Below, piece by piece: positions 20,475 to 29,415 of a DNA stretch of 64,000 nucleotides. Origin of the DNA: Pseudomonas sp. P8_229 (GTDB lineage: Bacteria; Pseudomonadota; Gammaproteobacteria; Pseudomonadales; Pseudomonadaceae). The stretch lies in assembly GCF_034008635.1 (NCBI RefSeq), contig NZ_CP125378.1, forward strand, positions 2,470,001 to 2,534,000, in the 5' to 3' direction. The notes under the pieces were generated by a model. It saw only the letters and a program-made list of their open reading frames with translations, ran no database searches and was not told the origin of the DNA. The position numbers and the translations under genes were made by a program. How positions within the stretch are numbered: the stretch's first letter is position 1; every line of letters begins with the position of its first letter.

Positions 20475-20580
20475 CTCGTTCCCACGCGCAGCAAAGGAAT
20501 GCAGCCCGGGACGCTCCGCGTCCCAAAGCGGACGCAGAGCGTCCATTGAGGCATTCCCACGCAGAGCGCGGGAACGATCT
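20475..20580. repeat. Inverted repeat element (family B, copy 1)
   Basis: A compound palindrome: outer arms CGTTCCCACGC / GCGGGAACG and inner arms around GGACGCTCCGCGTCC / GGACGCAGAGCGTCC. Similar elements lie near 52.8, 56.4 and 61.0 kb. It fills the bioA-rsmE gap. Confidence 0.8.
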
Positions 20581-20597
20581 AATCTGAGAGACCCGAA

Positions 20598-21317
20598 ATG
20601 AGACTGTCCCGCTTCTTTATCGACGCCCCCCTGAGCACCGGCGAACACGAACTGCCGGAAGCCCAGGCGCATTACATCAGCCGCGTGCTGCGCATGGCCG
20701 AGGGCGATGCGGTGCAGTTGTTCGACGGCTCCGGCCATGAATTTCGCGGCGCCCTGCTGGACGTCGGCAAGAAGCGTGTGACCGTGCAGATCGACGAGCA
20801 ACTGGCCGGCCAGGTCGAGTCGCCATTGCAGATCCACCTCGGCCAGGGCCTGTCCCGGGGCGAGCGCATGGACTGGGCGATCCAGAAAGCCACCGAGCTG
20901 GGTGTGAATGAAATCACCCCGATCTTCAGTGATCGCTGCGAAGTCCGCCTGAAGGACGAACGCGCCGACAAACGCCTGCTGCACTGGCGTCAGGTGGCGA
21001 TCAGCGCCTGTGAGCAGTGCGGCCGTTCGCGGGTGCCGGTGATTCATCCGCCGGTGTTGTTGGCTGACTGGATCAAGCAGACCGAAGCCGAGTTGAAACT
21101 GGTGCTGCACCCTGTGGCGGAGCCGCTGGTGAGCCATGCCAAACCGGCGACGCTGGCGTTCCTGATCGGGCCTGAAGGTGGTTTGACGGATGCCGAAGTC
21201 GAGCAGGCCAAAGGCAACGGCTTCCACGCCGCCCGCCTCGGCCCGCGCGTGTTGCGTACCGAGACGGCGCCGGTGGTTGCACTGGCGGTAGCCCAGCAGC
21301 TTTGGGGTGATTTCTAG
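20598..21317 (+). CDS. rsmE: 16S rRNA (uracil-1498-N3)-methyltransferase
   Basis: 239 residues. An N-terminal PUA-like domain (MRLSRFFIDAPL ... HYISRVLRMAEGDAVQLFDG) is followed by a SPOUT methyltransferase domain with the knot motifs FLIGPEGGLTDAEVE and ARLGPRVLRTETAPV. RsmE methylates U1498 of 16S rRNA in the 30S decoding region using SAM. The gene is downstream of bioA, although the repeat in between may limit read-through. Confidence 0.96.
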   Translation: MRLSRFFIDAPLSTGEHELPEAQAHYISRVLRMAEGDAVQLFDGSGHEFRGALLDVGKKRVTVQIDEQLAGQVESPLQIHLGQGLSRGERMDWAIQKATELGVNEITPIFSDRCEVRLKDERADKRLLHWRQVAISACEQCGRSRVPVIHPPVLLADWIKQTEAELKLVLHPVAEPLVSHAKPATLAFLIGPEGGLTDAEVEQAKGNGFHAARLGPRVLRTETAPVVALAVAQQLWGDF

Positions 21318-21322
21318 GGCCT

Positions 21323-21418
21323 CTTCGCGAGCAAGCCCGCTCCCACAGTAGATCTTGGGTGTACACAAAGTTTGTGCTCACTGGACATCCACTGTGGGAG
21401 CGAGCTTGCTCGCGAAAA
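21323..21418. repeat. REP-type inverted pair (family A, copy 6)
   Basis: Arms with TCGCGAGCAAGCCCGCTCCC and an inverted partner lie between the convergent rsmE and solute-binding protein genes. Confidence 0.85.
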
Positions 21419-21438
21419 GCTTCACCTCGGTCTAACTG

Positions 21439-22341
21439 TCACTCCACCGGATCACTGACAGGCTTGGCAATAATCGCCTTCAACTCGCTGGTCATCGGAA
21501 ACTCCAGGTTCAACCCTTTCGGCGGAATCGGCTGTTCGAACCAGCGTTTGTAAATCCCATTGATCTCCCCCGAACGATACAGCTCAGCCAACGCGCCATT
21601 CACCAACGCGAGGAACTGCGGATCGTCCTTGCGCACCATGCAGCTGTAGATCTCCCGCGACTGCTCCTCCCCGACCACCACCCAGTGATGCGGATCGCGC
21701 GCCTTGGCCCGTTCGCCGTAGAGCAACGCGTCGTCCATGTAGAACGCCACCGCCCGCCCCGACTCGAGCATCTGGAATGCCTCGCCATGATCCTTGGCGC
21801 TGATCACTGACATATCGAGCTTGTGATCGTGGTTGTAGCTCTTCAGATAGCGCTCGTTGGTGGTGCCCGCCGTGGTCACCACGTTCTTGCCACGCAGATC
21901 GTCGAAGCGCTGGATGCCACTGTCCCTGGCGGTCAGCAACTGCCCTTTGACGTAAATGAACCCGTAGGAGAACGACACCTGTTTCTGCCGCTCGGCGGTG
22001 ACTCCGGTGGAGCCGCACTCAAGGTCGACCGTGCCGTTCTGCACCAGTGGAATGCGCGTCTGCGAGGTGACGAGGTTGTACTTCACCTTCAGCTCCGGCC
22101 GCGCCAGTTGCTGGCGGATACGTTCGACAACCTTGCCGGCCAGATCCACCGAATAACCCATCGGCTGACCGCTCTGATCGCCCACGTAAGAGAACGGCAC
22201 CGACGCATCGCGATAACCCAGGGTGATGCTGTTGGCGCTGGCGATTTTGCCAAGAGTGCCGGTCAGCGGCGCCTCATTGGCCTGAGCCTGACTGCCGAGC
22301 AGCAGCCCCAAAGTACAGGCAAGCAACGTGATTTTTTGCAT
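21439..22341 (-). CDS. Amino-acid ABC transporter substrate-binding protein (glutamate/aspartate type)
   Basis: 300 residues. A signal peptide (LLLGSQAQA-NE) is followed by a binding domain with LGYRDASVPFSYVG, YSVDLAGKVVERI, ECGSTGVTAERQKQVSFS and KGQLLTARDSG, which match the GltI/AatJ group binding acidic amino acids. No permease or ATP-binding gene is next to it; instead it lies 53 bases downstream of a D-amino-acid-dehydrogenase-like gene on the same strand. The pair is probably co-transcribed, and the ligand may be the substrate of that oxidase. Confidence 0.88.
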   Translation of the reverse strand: MQKITLLACTLGLLLGSQAQANEAPLTGTLGKIASANSITLGYRDASVPFSYVGDQSGQPMGYSVDLAGKVVERIRQQLARPELKVKYNLVTSQTRIPLVQNGTVDLECGSTGVTAERQKQVSFSYGFIYVKGQLLTARDSGIQRFDDLRGKNVVTTAGTTNERYLKSYNHDHKLDMSVISAKDHGEAFQMLESGRAVAFYMDDALLYGERAKARDPHHWVVVGEEQSREIYSCMVRKDDPQFLALVNGALAELYRSGEINGIYKRWFEQPIPPKGLNLEFPMTSELKAIIAKPVSDPVE

Positions 22342-22394
22342 TGTTATTCTCCGTTGTGGGCATTGTTGTTTTTGAACGGTGAAGCATCAGTCAA

Positions 22395-23636
22395 TCACGC
22401 CGCACGGGGATTGAAGCCGTGCAGATCAATAGAGGTACGTTGCTGGCCAATCAGTTCGCTGAGCAACCGTCCGCTGCCACAGGCCAAAGTAAAACCGAGC
22501 GCACCGTGGCCAAGGTTCAGCCACAGATTGCGATACGCCGTGGCACCCAGCAGCGGCACGCCAGTGGGCGTCGCCGGGCGCATACCGGCCCATTCCACGG
22601 CGGCCTCATAGTTTCCGGCGTCGGGGAAGGTGTCGCGCGCCTGACGCTTGATCAGCGCCAGCCGCTGAGGATCGACCGCCGGATCGAAACCGACAATGTC
22701 GACCATCGCCGCCACCCGCAACTGTTCGCCGATGCGCGCGTAGACGATCTTGCGGTCGTAGTCGGTGATGCTCATGTCCGGTGCCCGATGTTCAGCGCCG
22801 ATCGGCACCGTCAGGCTGTAGCCCTTGAGCGGATACAGCGGCAGGCGCAGGCCGGGCAACGCCAGCAGTGGGCTGCGATGGCCGGCGGCGATCACCAGTT
22901 GTTCAACCGGCAGCACTTCGCTACCCAGTTCGATAGCGCTGACGGCGCCATTGCTGTGGCGAATCCCGGTCACGGCCTGACCAAGGCGAAACTCACAACG
23001 CCCAGAGGCGCGCAATCGCGCGGCCAGTTGCAGGCAAAACCCATGGCAGTCGCCCACTTCTTCGTCCGGCGTGTAGATCGCCCCGACAAACGCGGCGTCG
23101 GCCAACGCGGGTTCCAGTTGCGCGCATTCGGCAGCGGACAACACCTGCTGTTGCTGCGGGTCGGCCAGGCCCTTGCGCGCATGTTCAAAGCTGCCGGCGT
23201 TGCGGAAGGTCACGAGTTTGCCGTTACGACGCCAGTGGAATCCACTCAGGCCGTCATCCTCGCGCCAGTGCTTCAGCGTGCGTTGGCTGAGCAGCGCCAG
23301 ACGCAACAGATGCGCGGCGTTCTCGCGGTTGACCGAAGTGCGGCAGGCGCCGAGGAACGCGGCCATCCAGCGCCACTGCGCCGGATCCAGACGTGGGCGC
23401 AGCTTGAGCGGTGAGTCGCCGCGCAGCATCCAGCCCAGCGCCTGCAACGGCACCCCGGCATCGGCCAGCGGTGCGACATAGCGATAGGACAACTGGCCGC
23501 CGTTGGCGAAACTGGTTTCGACGCCGAGCGCATCCCGCGCTTCGATCACCGTCACCTCAAAACCGTCGCGCACCAGCGCATACGCCGTTGCCAGACCGAT
23601 CACCCCACCACCGATGACGCATACACGCTGAGCCAT
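22395..23636 (-). CDS. DadA-like FAD-dependent D-amino acid dehydrogenase
   Basis: 413 residues, DAO family. The FAD motif VCVIGGGVIGLATAYALVRDGFEVTVIE begins at residue 4; ETSFANGGQLSYRYVAPLA and YPLKGYSLTVPI are typical of DadA, which oxidises D-amino acids to 2-oxo acids with electrons going to the respiratory chain. The ATG at 23636 begins the FAD domain; an upstream in-frame extension is not family-like. A LysR gene diverges from it 109 bases away. It is not in the dadAX arrangement, so it is probably a paralogue for a specific amino acid. Confidence 0.85.
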   Translation of the reverse strand: MAQRVCVIGGGVIGLATAYALVRDGFEVTVIEARDALGVETSFANGGQLSYRYVAPLADAGVPLQALGWMLRGDSPLKLRPRLDPAQWRWMAAFLGACRTSVNRENAAHLLRLALLSQRTLKHWREDDGLSGFHWRRNGKLVTFRNAGSFEHARKGLADPQQQQVLSAAECAQLEPALADAAFVGAIYTPDEEVGDCHGFCLQLAARLRASGRCEFRLGQAVTGIRHSNGAVSAIELGSEVLPVEQLVIAAGHRSPLLALPGLRLPLYPLKGYSLTVPIGAEHRAPDMSITDYDRKIVYARIGEQLRVAAMVDIVGFDPAVDPQRLALIKRQARDTFPDAGNYEAAVEWAGMRPATPTGVPLLGATAYRNLWLNLGHGALGFTLACGSGRLLSELIGQQRTSIDLHGFNPRAA

Positions 23637-23745
23637 GTCTGTCCCTGAAACCGTTGTGAAGACGGGGCCGAGGTTAGGGCCAGGTGACAGCCGGCGAACA
23701 ATGAATAAAGATGTTCGCCCCATAAACAAAGGTTATGGACTCGTC

Positions 23746-24657
23746 ATGCGCTTACGTCACATCGAGATTTTCCAGGCCATCCGCCAGACCGGTTCGATCA
23801 GCGCGGCCGCGCAGTTGCTGCACGTCTCGCAACCGGCAGTGACCAAGGTCTTGCAACACGCCGAGCAGCAATTGGGCTTCCCGTTGTTTTTGCGCGTACG
23901 CGGCAAGTTGCAGGCGACCCCGGAAGCGCTGGAGCTGGAACGCGAGGTCGACAAGGTCACGGAGAGCTTGCAAGGCGTGCGCCGTCTGGCCCAGAGCCTG
24001 CGCCGCGAGCCGGGCCACAGCCTGCGTATCGGCGCGACCCCGGCGCTGGCGCTGTCGTTGCTGCCACCGGCGATTCATGAGTGGACGACGCGTTATCCGG
24101 ACAGCGCCTGCGAGCTGTCCAGCGCCCACAGCCGCGAGTTGATGCAGAACCTGCTGATGCGCGAAGTGGACGTGGCCCTGACCCTGCAACTGCCGGATCA
24201 CCCGGGGCTGAAAGCGCAGCCATTGGCGGCAGGTGTGCTGGTGGCGTTGGCGCCGAAGGATTTCTGGCCGCTGGCAGACGTCGGCAAACCGCTGCCCTTG
24301 ATGGCGCTCGCGGGGGCGCCGCTGATTGGCTTGTCCAGTGCCGACCCACTGGCGGCAAGGCTGGACAGCTATCTGGAAGCGGTCGAGCCGCCGCCCCGGG
24401 TGAGGATCGCCGTGCAGACCTATTCACTGGCGCGAGCGATGGTCGAGTCCGGTGCCGGGGTCGCGGTGATCGACCCGTTCACGGCGCTGGGTGCCTCGTC
24501 GGCGACCACCACTATCCGCCCCCTCGCCCCGCCGCTGCCGATCACCCTTTACGCCGTGACCCGCGCCACCGAACCACCGCCGCATACCCTCAACCATCTG
24601 CTGCAAATATTCAGCGATCGCGCGAAAAAGCAACTGGATGAACTGGTACCCCTGTAG
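23746..24657 (+). CDS. LysR family transcriptional regulator
   Basis: 303 residues from the ATG at 23746 (MRLRHIEIFQAIRQTGSISA); 15 further codons are open upstream (ATG at 23701) but precede the normal start of the HTH. The HTH covers residues 1-60 (AAQLLHVSQPAVTKVLQHAEQQ), the effector domain from about 90. It is divergent from the DadA-like/solute-binding pair and is the likely regulator of these genes, responding to an amino acid. Confidence 0.9.
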   Translation: MRLRHIEIFQAIRQTGSISAAAQLLHVSQPAVTKVLQHAEQQLGFPLFLRVRGKLQATPEALELEREVDKVTESLQGVRRLAQSLRREPGHSLRIGATPALALSLLPPAIHEWTTRYPDSACELSSAHSRELMQNLLMREVDVALTLQLPDHPGLKAQPLAAGVLVALAPKDFWPLADVGKPLPLMALAGAPLIGLSSADPLAARLDSYLEAVEPPPRVRIAVQTYSLARAMVESGAGVAVIDPFTALGASSATTTIRPLAPPLPITLYAVTRATEPPPHTLNHLLQIFSDRAKKQLDELVPL

Positions 24658-24747
24658 GCCTTCGCCTGCTCGCGATGGCGGTGGATCAGCCAAAAACTCT
24701 GCCGCCTGACCTGACGCTATCGCGAGCTGGCGAAGGCCGACAGAGGG
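24651..24747. repeat. Degenerate REP-like inverted pair (family A, copy 7)
   Basis: Arms CCTGTAGGCCTTCGCCTGCT and GCTGGCGAAGGCC(GA)CAG-like partner flank a 45-base spacer. It is more diverged than the other copies and overlaps the end of the LysR gene, whose stop is inside the left arm. Confidence 0.6.
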
Positions 24748-24759
24748 AGGGTGGTGTGT

Positions 24760-25377
24760 CTAGAGGACATAAAACAAAATCGCCACAAAGTGCAGCAGAC
24801 TCCCGGCAATCACGAACAAATGCCAGATCCCATGCGCATGCCGCAACCGGTGATCCAGGGCAAAAAAGATGATCCCCACGGTGTACAACACGCCACCGGA
24901 CGCCAGCCAGGCAAACCCGGTCGTGCCCAGCGCTGCGATCAGCGGCTTGACCGCCACCAGCACGATCCAGCCCATCACCGCGTAGATCACGATCGACAGG
25001 ATCCGCGCCTCCGAGCGCGGCTTGATCTCTTGCAGGATGCCGATCAGCGCCAGCCCCCAGACAATCCCGAACAACGTCCAGCCCCACGGCCCGCGCAGGG
25101 TCACCAGGCAGAACGGCGTGTAACTGCCGGCGATCAGCAGATAGATCGAAAAGTGATCGACCTTCTTCATGATCGCTTTCTTGCGCCCGCGCACGCTGTG
25201 GTACACGGTCGAGGCGCTGTAGAGCACCAGCAAGGTAAACGCGTAGATCGCCACGCTGACAATTTTCCACGGACTGCCGTCGAGGCTGGCAATCACCAGC
25301 ATCCACACGCCGCCGATAAACGCTGCCACTGCCCCGACCAGATGCGTCCAGGCGTTGAGTTTTTCTCCGTGATACAT
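24760..25377 (-). CDS. trhA: TrhA / hemolysin III family membrane protein
   Basis: 205 residues with seven membrane helices. It begins GEKLNAWTHLVGAVAAFIGG and contains STVYHSV, DHFSIYLLIAGSYTPF and, at the end, HGIWHLFVIAGSLLHF, with the Ser, Asp and His residues conserved in the PAQR/hemolysin III (YqfA/TrhA) family. The E. coli member affects membrane energetics and fatty-acid balance; direct haemolysis is doubtful. It is a single gene facing the LysR gene behind it. Confidence 0.9.
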   Translation of the reverse strand: MYHGEKLNAWTHLVGAVAAFIGGVWMLVIASLDGSPWKIVSVAIYAFTLLVLYSASTVYHSVRGRKKAIMKKVDHFSIYLLIAGSYTPFCLVTLRGPWGWTLFGIVWGLALIGILQEIKPRSEARILSIVIYAVMGWIVLVAVKPLIAALGTTGFAWLASGGVLYTVGIIFFALDHRLRHAHGIWHLFVIAGSLLHFVAILFYVL

Positions 25378-25519
25378 GTGTCGCTCACCTCAATATTCGT
25401 TACCGCAGCGCGCAAGGCTCGGGCCTTGAGCGTAAAAGCGCAATGTTTCTGTTCAACGCGGACCTGCGCACGCCACGGTAATTGGGCACAATCGGTCGAT
25501 ACCAAAAAGAGTCCGCGCC

Positions 25520-26440
25520 ATGCTGATCGACGAAGAATTGACCCTGAAAAAACTCGAGGTGTTCCTCGCCTTCATGCGCACCGGCAATCTGGCGCGCGCC
25601 GCGGCCGAGTTGCAGACCAGCAATGTCAGCGTGCACCGGGCGATTCATTCGCTGGAAAGCGCTCTGCGCTGCCCGCTGTTCAAGCACGAAGGCCGCAACC
25701 TGACGCCGCTGGAAAGCGCCTACGTGCTCGAAGAACGGGCGCAGAAGCTGATTCAGGACGTGGTCGAAAGCGTACGCCTGACCCGCGAAGCCGCCGGATT
25801 CTCCGCTGAACGCTTCAAGCTCGGATCCCTGTATTCGCTGACGGTGAAAACCGTACCGCAACTGATCATGGGCCTGAAGATCCGTCGCAGCGAGCTCAAC
25901 ATTGACCTGATTCTCGGCTCGAACATCGACCTGCTCTACAAGCTGAAGAACATGGAAGTCGACGCGATCCTGGTGTCGCTGGACGACAGCGTCAGCGACC
26001 CGGACTGCGAACAGATCCCGCTGTTCTCCGATGACATTTTCCTCGCCACGCCGGCAGATTCAAGGTTCGCCCAGCGTCAGGAAGTCGATCTGGCCGAGGT
26101 CCGCGATGAAACGTTCATCACCCTGACCCAAGGCTTCGCGACCCATCAGGACGGCATCCGGGTGTTCAGGCAGGCGGGGTTCGAACCGAAGGTGGCGATG
26201 CAGGTGAATGACATTTTCACGCTGCTGAGCATGGTCAGCTCGGGGGTGGGTTATGCGTTGCTGCCAGGAAGGATTGCGGCGGTGTACGAGAATCGGGTGA
26301 AGCTGATTCCGTTGCAGGAGAAGTACCGGTTGCAGCAGCACATTGGCGTGGTGTTCTTGAAGGCCAAGGAGCGGGATCCGAATTTGCTGGCGTTGTTGGC
26401 GGAGTGTCGGATGTATGCCAATCGGCAGTTGGCGGATTAA
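25520..26440 (+). CDS. mdcR: LysR regulator, probable malonate-responsive regulator
   Basis: 306 residues. HTH at residues 8-65 (LKKLEVFLAFMRTGNLARAAAELQTSNVSVHRAIHSLESALRCPLF split here as one domain) and an effector domain from about 95. It faces the end of the malonate operon, with madM ending 191 bases away, and matches the position of malonate-utilisation LysR genes in other proteobacteria. Assignment as MdcR is by family resemblance and place; it would activate mdcA-madM when malonate is present. Confidence 0.75.
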   Translation: MLIDEELTLKKLEVFLAFMRTGNLARAAAELQTSNVSVHRAIHSLESALRCPLFKHEGRNLTPLESAYVLEERAQKLIQDVVESVRLTREAAGFSAERFKLGSLYSLTVKTVPQLIMGLKIRRSELNIDLILGSNIDLLYKLKNMEVDAILVSLDDSVSDPDCEQIPLFSDDIFLATPADSRFAQRQEVDLAEVRDETFITLTQGFATHQDGIRVFRQAGFEPKVAMQVNDIFTLLSMVSSGVGYALLPGRIAAVYENRVKLIPLQEKYRLQQHIGVVFLKAKERDPNLLALLAECRMYANRQLAD

Positions 26441-26458
26441 CAGCAGATCAAGAGCTTA

Positions 26459-26622
26459 CTCCCTCACCCCAGCCCTCTCCCCCAAGGGGGCGAGGGGGAA
26501 AGGGGGCAGATCGGGGGGCTTTTCAAAGCCTGAGTTCGACTCAGGAATTTCAGGTCGGCGAACCTCCAATATCCACCTCGGTCAGTCCCCTCTCCCTCCG
26601 GGAGAGGGCTAGGGTGAGGGGC
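26459..26622. repeat. Inverted repeat element (family C, copy 1)
   Basis: CCCTCACCCCAGCCCTCTCC at the left and its near complement (GGAGAGGGCTAGGGTGAGGG) at the right enclose about 110 bases. It separates the convergent LysR gene and madM; a second copy lies at the other end of the malonate operon (33.99-34.16 kb). Confidence 0.8.
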
Positions 26623-26631
26623 TGTTGATCT

Positions 26632-27396
26632 TCAACCCACAATCCCGCGAACAATGAAGAACAGCAGCGAAGGCCCCAGCAAACACCCAAGCCCGGTGTG
26701 AAACGTAGCCGTCAACGCCCCATAAGGCACCAACCGCCGATCCGTCGCCGCCAGCCCTGCGGTCACCCCACTCACCGTCCCGGCCAGACCACCGAAAACC
26801 ATCGCCGAGCGCGGGTTATCCAGGCCCATCCAGCGCGCCGCCACCGGCGTGCCGACCATCACCAGAATCGCCTTGATCAACCCGGTGGCAATCGACAGCG
26901 CCATCACATCCGAAGTCGCACCAATCGCCGCACCGGTCACCGGCCCGACGATGTAAGTCACCGCGCCCGCACCGATGGTGGTCATGCTCACCGCATCGCG
27001 ATAACCGAAGGCCCAGGCCATGCTCGCGCCGACAATGAACGGCAGAATCGTGCCCAGCAGCAGCGCGATCACGCCGATCAGCCCGGCTTTCTTCGCTTCG
27101 GTCGCCTGCACTTCGAACGCAGTCGCCACAATCGCGAAATCACGCAACATCGCCCCGCCCATCAGGCCGATACCGGAGAACAGCGACAGGTCCGCCAGAC
27201 CCTTTTGCCCGCCGGTCATGGTACCGCCGACCCAGGCCAGCACCAGACCGATAACGATGGCAATCGCCGAGCCGTGAATGCGCCCGAACGTCAGCCGTTT
27301 GGAGAGAATCACCGAGACCCACATGATCACGCCGACGAAGGCGAAGGCCGTGACCAGACCGTTGTGTTCCAGACCGTTTTCAATGAGGTCCCACAT
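26632..27396 (-). CDS. madM: Malonate transporter subunit MadM
   Basis: 254 residues with about eight membrane helices, beginning MWDLIENGLEHNGLVTAFAFVG and ending in LGCLLGPSLLFFIV. With MadL it forms a two-subunit Na+-coupled malonate importer described in Malonomonas. It starts one base after the madL stop (TGA-C-ATG), so the subunits are translationally coupled. It is the last gene of the mdc operon. Confidence 0.95.
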   Translation of the reverse strand: MWDLIENGLEHNGLVTAFAFVGVIMWVSVILSKRLTFGRIHGSAIAIVIGLVLAWVGGTMTGGQKGLADLSLFSGIGLMGGAMLRDFAIVATAFEVQATEAKKAGLIGVIALLLGTILPFIVGASMAWAFGYRDAVSMTTIGAGAVTYIVGPVTGAAIGATSDVMALSIATGLIKAILVMVGTPVAARWMGLDNPRSAMVFGGLAGTVSGVTAGLAATDRRLVPYGALTATFHTGLGCLLGPSLLFFIVRGIVG

Positions 27397-27397
27397 G

Positions 27398-27814
27398 TCA
27401 GCGACCTCCTACTGGCGTGCCGACGGGCGTGACTTGCGCCGGTTCGTCGGGTAACGGCTCGCCTTTATGCGTGCGGCTGATCAGGGCAATGGTGCAGCCA
27501 CAGACCACCACCGAACCGATCGCCGCCAGCACCGCCACCGGGCCGCCGTGCAGCGCGGTGACGACGTTCTGTTGCGCGGCCATCGCCACCACCACCGGAA
27601 TGTACATCGCGCCCCAGAAGCCGACGCCCATCTCGCAGTCTTTGGTCATGCCACCGCGCTTCTGCATCCACAACCGCGCGCAGATCAACAGGATCATGGC
27701 GATGCCGACCCCGCCGACGTTGGATTTGACGCCCAGCAGTACACCGAGCATGTCACCCATGATCACCCCTGCCAGCGTACAGATCGCCAGCAGCGCCACA
27801 CCGTAAATAATCAT
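27398..27814 (-). CDS. madL: Malonate transporter subunit MadL
   Basis: 138 residues, four membrane helices (MIIYGVALLAICTLAGVIMG, VGIAMILLICARLWMQ, VAMAAQQNVV, and AVLAAIGSVVVCG). The ATG at 27814 is the family start; five more codons are open upstream. Partner of MadM for malonate uptake. The gene lies 66 bases after mdcH, the only real gap in the operon. Confidence 0.95.
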   Translation of the reverse strand: MIIYGVALLAICTLAGVIMGDMLGVLLGVKSNVGGVGIAMILLICARLWMQKRGGMTKDCEMGVGFWGAMYIPVVVAMAAQQNVVTALHGGPVAVLAAIGSVVVCGCTIALISRTHKGEPLPDEPAQVTPVGTPVGGR

Positions 27815-27880
27815 TGTTGTAGTCCTCAAAGTGCATCGTCGAATGTTGTTTTTGTTGTTCGAAGCCTGAGTCGCGGCGGT

Positions 27881-28801
27881 TTATGGTCGGCGGCCACCCT
27901 CCTCTCGCAACAGCGCCTGCAAGGTGTCCAGCCGCGCACTGTCGAAGGCAGTGACCGTGCCCTGCTCGAACACCCGGCGCGCCAGCCCGGTCAGTACCGC
28001 ACCGGGCGGCAGTTCGATTTGTAGCCGCACGCCGCGCTCATAAGCGCTTTGCACGGTGCCGCGCCAGTCCACCACGCGGCACATGTTGAAGGCGAGGTCG
28101 TCGCGCAGAGCGTCAGGTTTGATCACCGGACGCGCGCGGCTGCCACTCAGGTAAGCGATTATCGGGGACTTCACTTCCACTTTCGCAAAGGCATCAGCGA
28201 GGATCTGAGCCGGTTGATCCAGCAACGGACAGTGCGACGGCACACTCACCGCCAGGCGCTTTGCCAGACCGGCGCCACGCCCGCGCGCCAGTTCGGCCAC
28301 CGCTTGCATGGCCTTGTCGCTGCCGGCAATCACCACCTGGTTGTCGGCGTTGATATTGGCCAGATACACCGGCGAATCCTCGCTGTGCACCTGCGCCAGC
28401 AGCGTTTCGACTGTGGACAATTGCAGGCCGATGATCGCGGTCATGCCGTAGCCTTGTGGATAAGCTTGCTGCATCAGCTCACCGCGCAGGCTGACCAGAT
28501 GCAACGCGTCGCTGAAGCTCAAAGAACCGGCAACCACCGCTGCCGGGTAAGCGCCGATGGACAGGCCGGCGACGTAATCCGCCGTGAGCCCGTCCTGCAA
28601 CAGCTGCCGCGAGGCAGCGACCCCGGCGATCAACAGGCACAGCTGAACGGCTCGGGTGGTGCGCAACGCTTCGGGAGAATCGAGCAGCAGGACATCTTCA
28701 CCGAGCACATCACTCGCCTCGATCAAGGTTTCCCGAGGCAAACGCTGGAGCATGCCTGGCTGCTGCGCGCCCTGGCCGGGAAACACCAGCAGACTGCTCA
28801 C
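27881..28801 (-). CDS. mdcH: Malonate decarboxylase subunit epsilon (malonyl-CoA:ACP transacylase)
   Basis: 306 residues, FabD fold. The oxyanion motif FPGQGAQ is at residues 7-13 and the nucleophile Ser81 lies in GLSIGAY. MdcH primes the ACP MdcC by transferring malonyl from CoA so that the cycle can begin. The start is GTG at 28801, which overlaps the mdcG stop in the form GTGA; a longer ATG frame is open but leaves the family start. Confidence 0.92.
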   Translation of the reverse strand: MSSLLVFPGQGAQQPGMLQRLPRETLIEASDVLGEDVLLLDSPEALRTTRAVQLCLLIAGVAASRQLLQDGLTADYVAGLSIGAYPAAVVAGSLSFSDALHLVSLRGELMQQAYPQGYGMTAIIGLQLSTVETLLAQVHSEDSPVYLANINADNQVVIAGSDKAMQAVAELARGRGAGLAKRLAVSVPSHCPLLDQPAQILADAFAKVEVKSPIIAYLSGSRARPVIKPDALRDDLAFNMCRVVDWRGTVQSAYERGVRLQIELPPGAVLTGLARRVFEQGTVTAFDSARLDTLQALLREEGGRRP

Positions 28802-29415
28802 GCTGCCTGCTCCTGCGGGTTCCATGGGTCAGCCACCAGACAAGCCTGATGAGCGTTTTTCAGCAGCACTCGTGCCGAACCGCTGGCCCATTCACGCAAA
28901 GCCACAGCACCGAACGGAGTCTGCAATTGCATGTCGACCCGGCACATGGCTTGGTCGAAACGCGCGACCAGTTTACGTGCCTGATTACGCGTGATCAGTT
29001 GCGGTGTACGCAGAATCAGATCGAGGTCACTGGCCGCGTGCATCGCAGTAAAACCGCTGGCCAATTCAAAGCCGACACTGCCGCTGACGCCCCAAACCCA
29101 ACCGCAATCGTCGAGCATCGGCCGCAGTTGTTGGAGCGCCTGCATCACTGGCAGATCGCGCTCGCAATCAACATGACAAAGCGCCTCCGGACTGACCCGA
29201 CAGGCAATCGAATCCAGTGCCATAAACGCCGCCAACCGCTGCTCGCGCAACACACCGCGCACGCCGACCGCGACTAAACCTTCCTCGCTCAGCGCCCGCC
29301 GCACCACCACCGGTTGCCCGGCGGCCAGCGACTCGACTGCCCACTGCGGCGCATCCGCCGGCAGCTGCGCAGGCGTCATGCCCCACAGCAGATCGTGGGC
29401 CAGAGGCATGCTCAC
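28798..29415 (-). CDS. mdcG: Phosphoribosyl-dephospho-CoA transferase (malonate decarboxylase holo-ACP synthase)
   Basis: 205 residues. It has the nucleotidyltransferase-like pattern GSVGFELASG followed by SDLDLILR, with the acidic pair for metal binding. MdcG attaches the 2'-(5''-phosphoribosyl)-3'-dephospho-CoA group to Ser25 of MdcC. Three start codons are possible: GTG 29418, GTG 29415 and ATG 29409. GTG 29415 is chosen because it makes the same GTGA overlap with the preceding stop as in mdcH. Confidence 0.9.
   Translation of the reverse strand: MSMPLAHDLLWGMTPAQLPADAPQWAVESLAAGQPVVVRRALSEEGLVAVGVRGVLREQRLAAFMALDSIACRVSPEALCHVDCERDLPVMQALQQLRPMLDDCGWVWGVSGSVGFELASGFTAMHAASDLDLILRTPQLITRNQARKLVARFDQAMCRVDMQLQTPFGAVALREWASGSARVLLKNAHQACLVADPWNPQEQAA

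Noticed and set aside
18912..21368. 818-codon minus-strand open frame across bioA and rsmE
   Set aside because: It spans two confidently identified plus-strand genes and a repeat, and has the same composition typical of antisense shadows.
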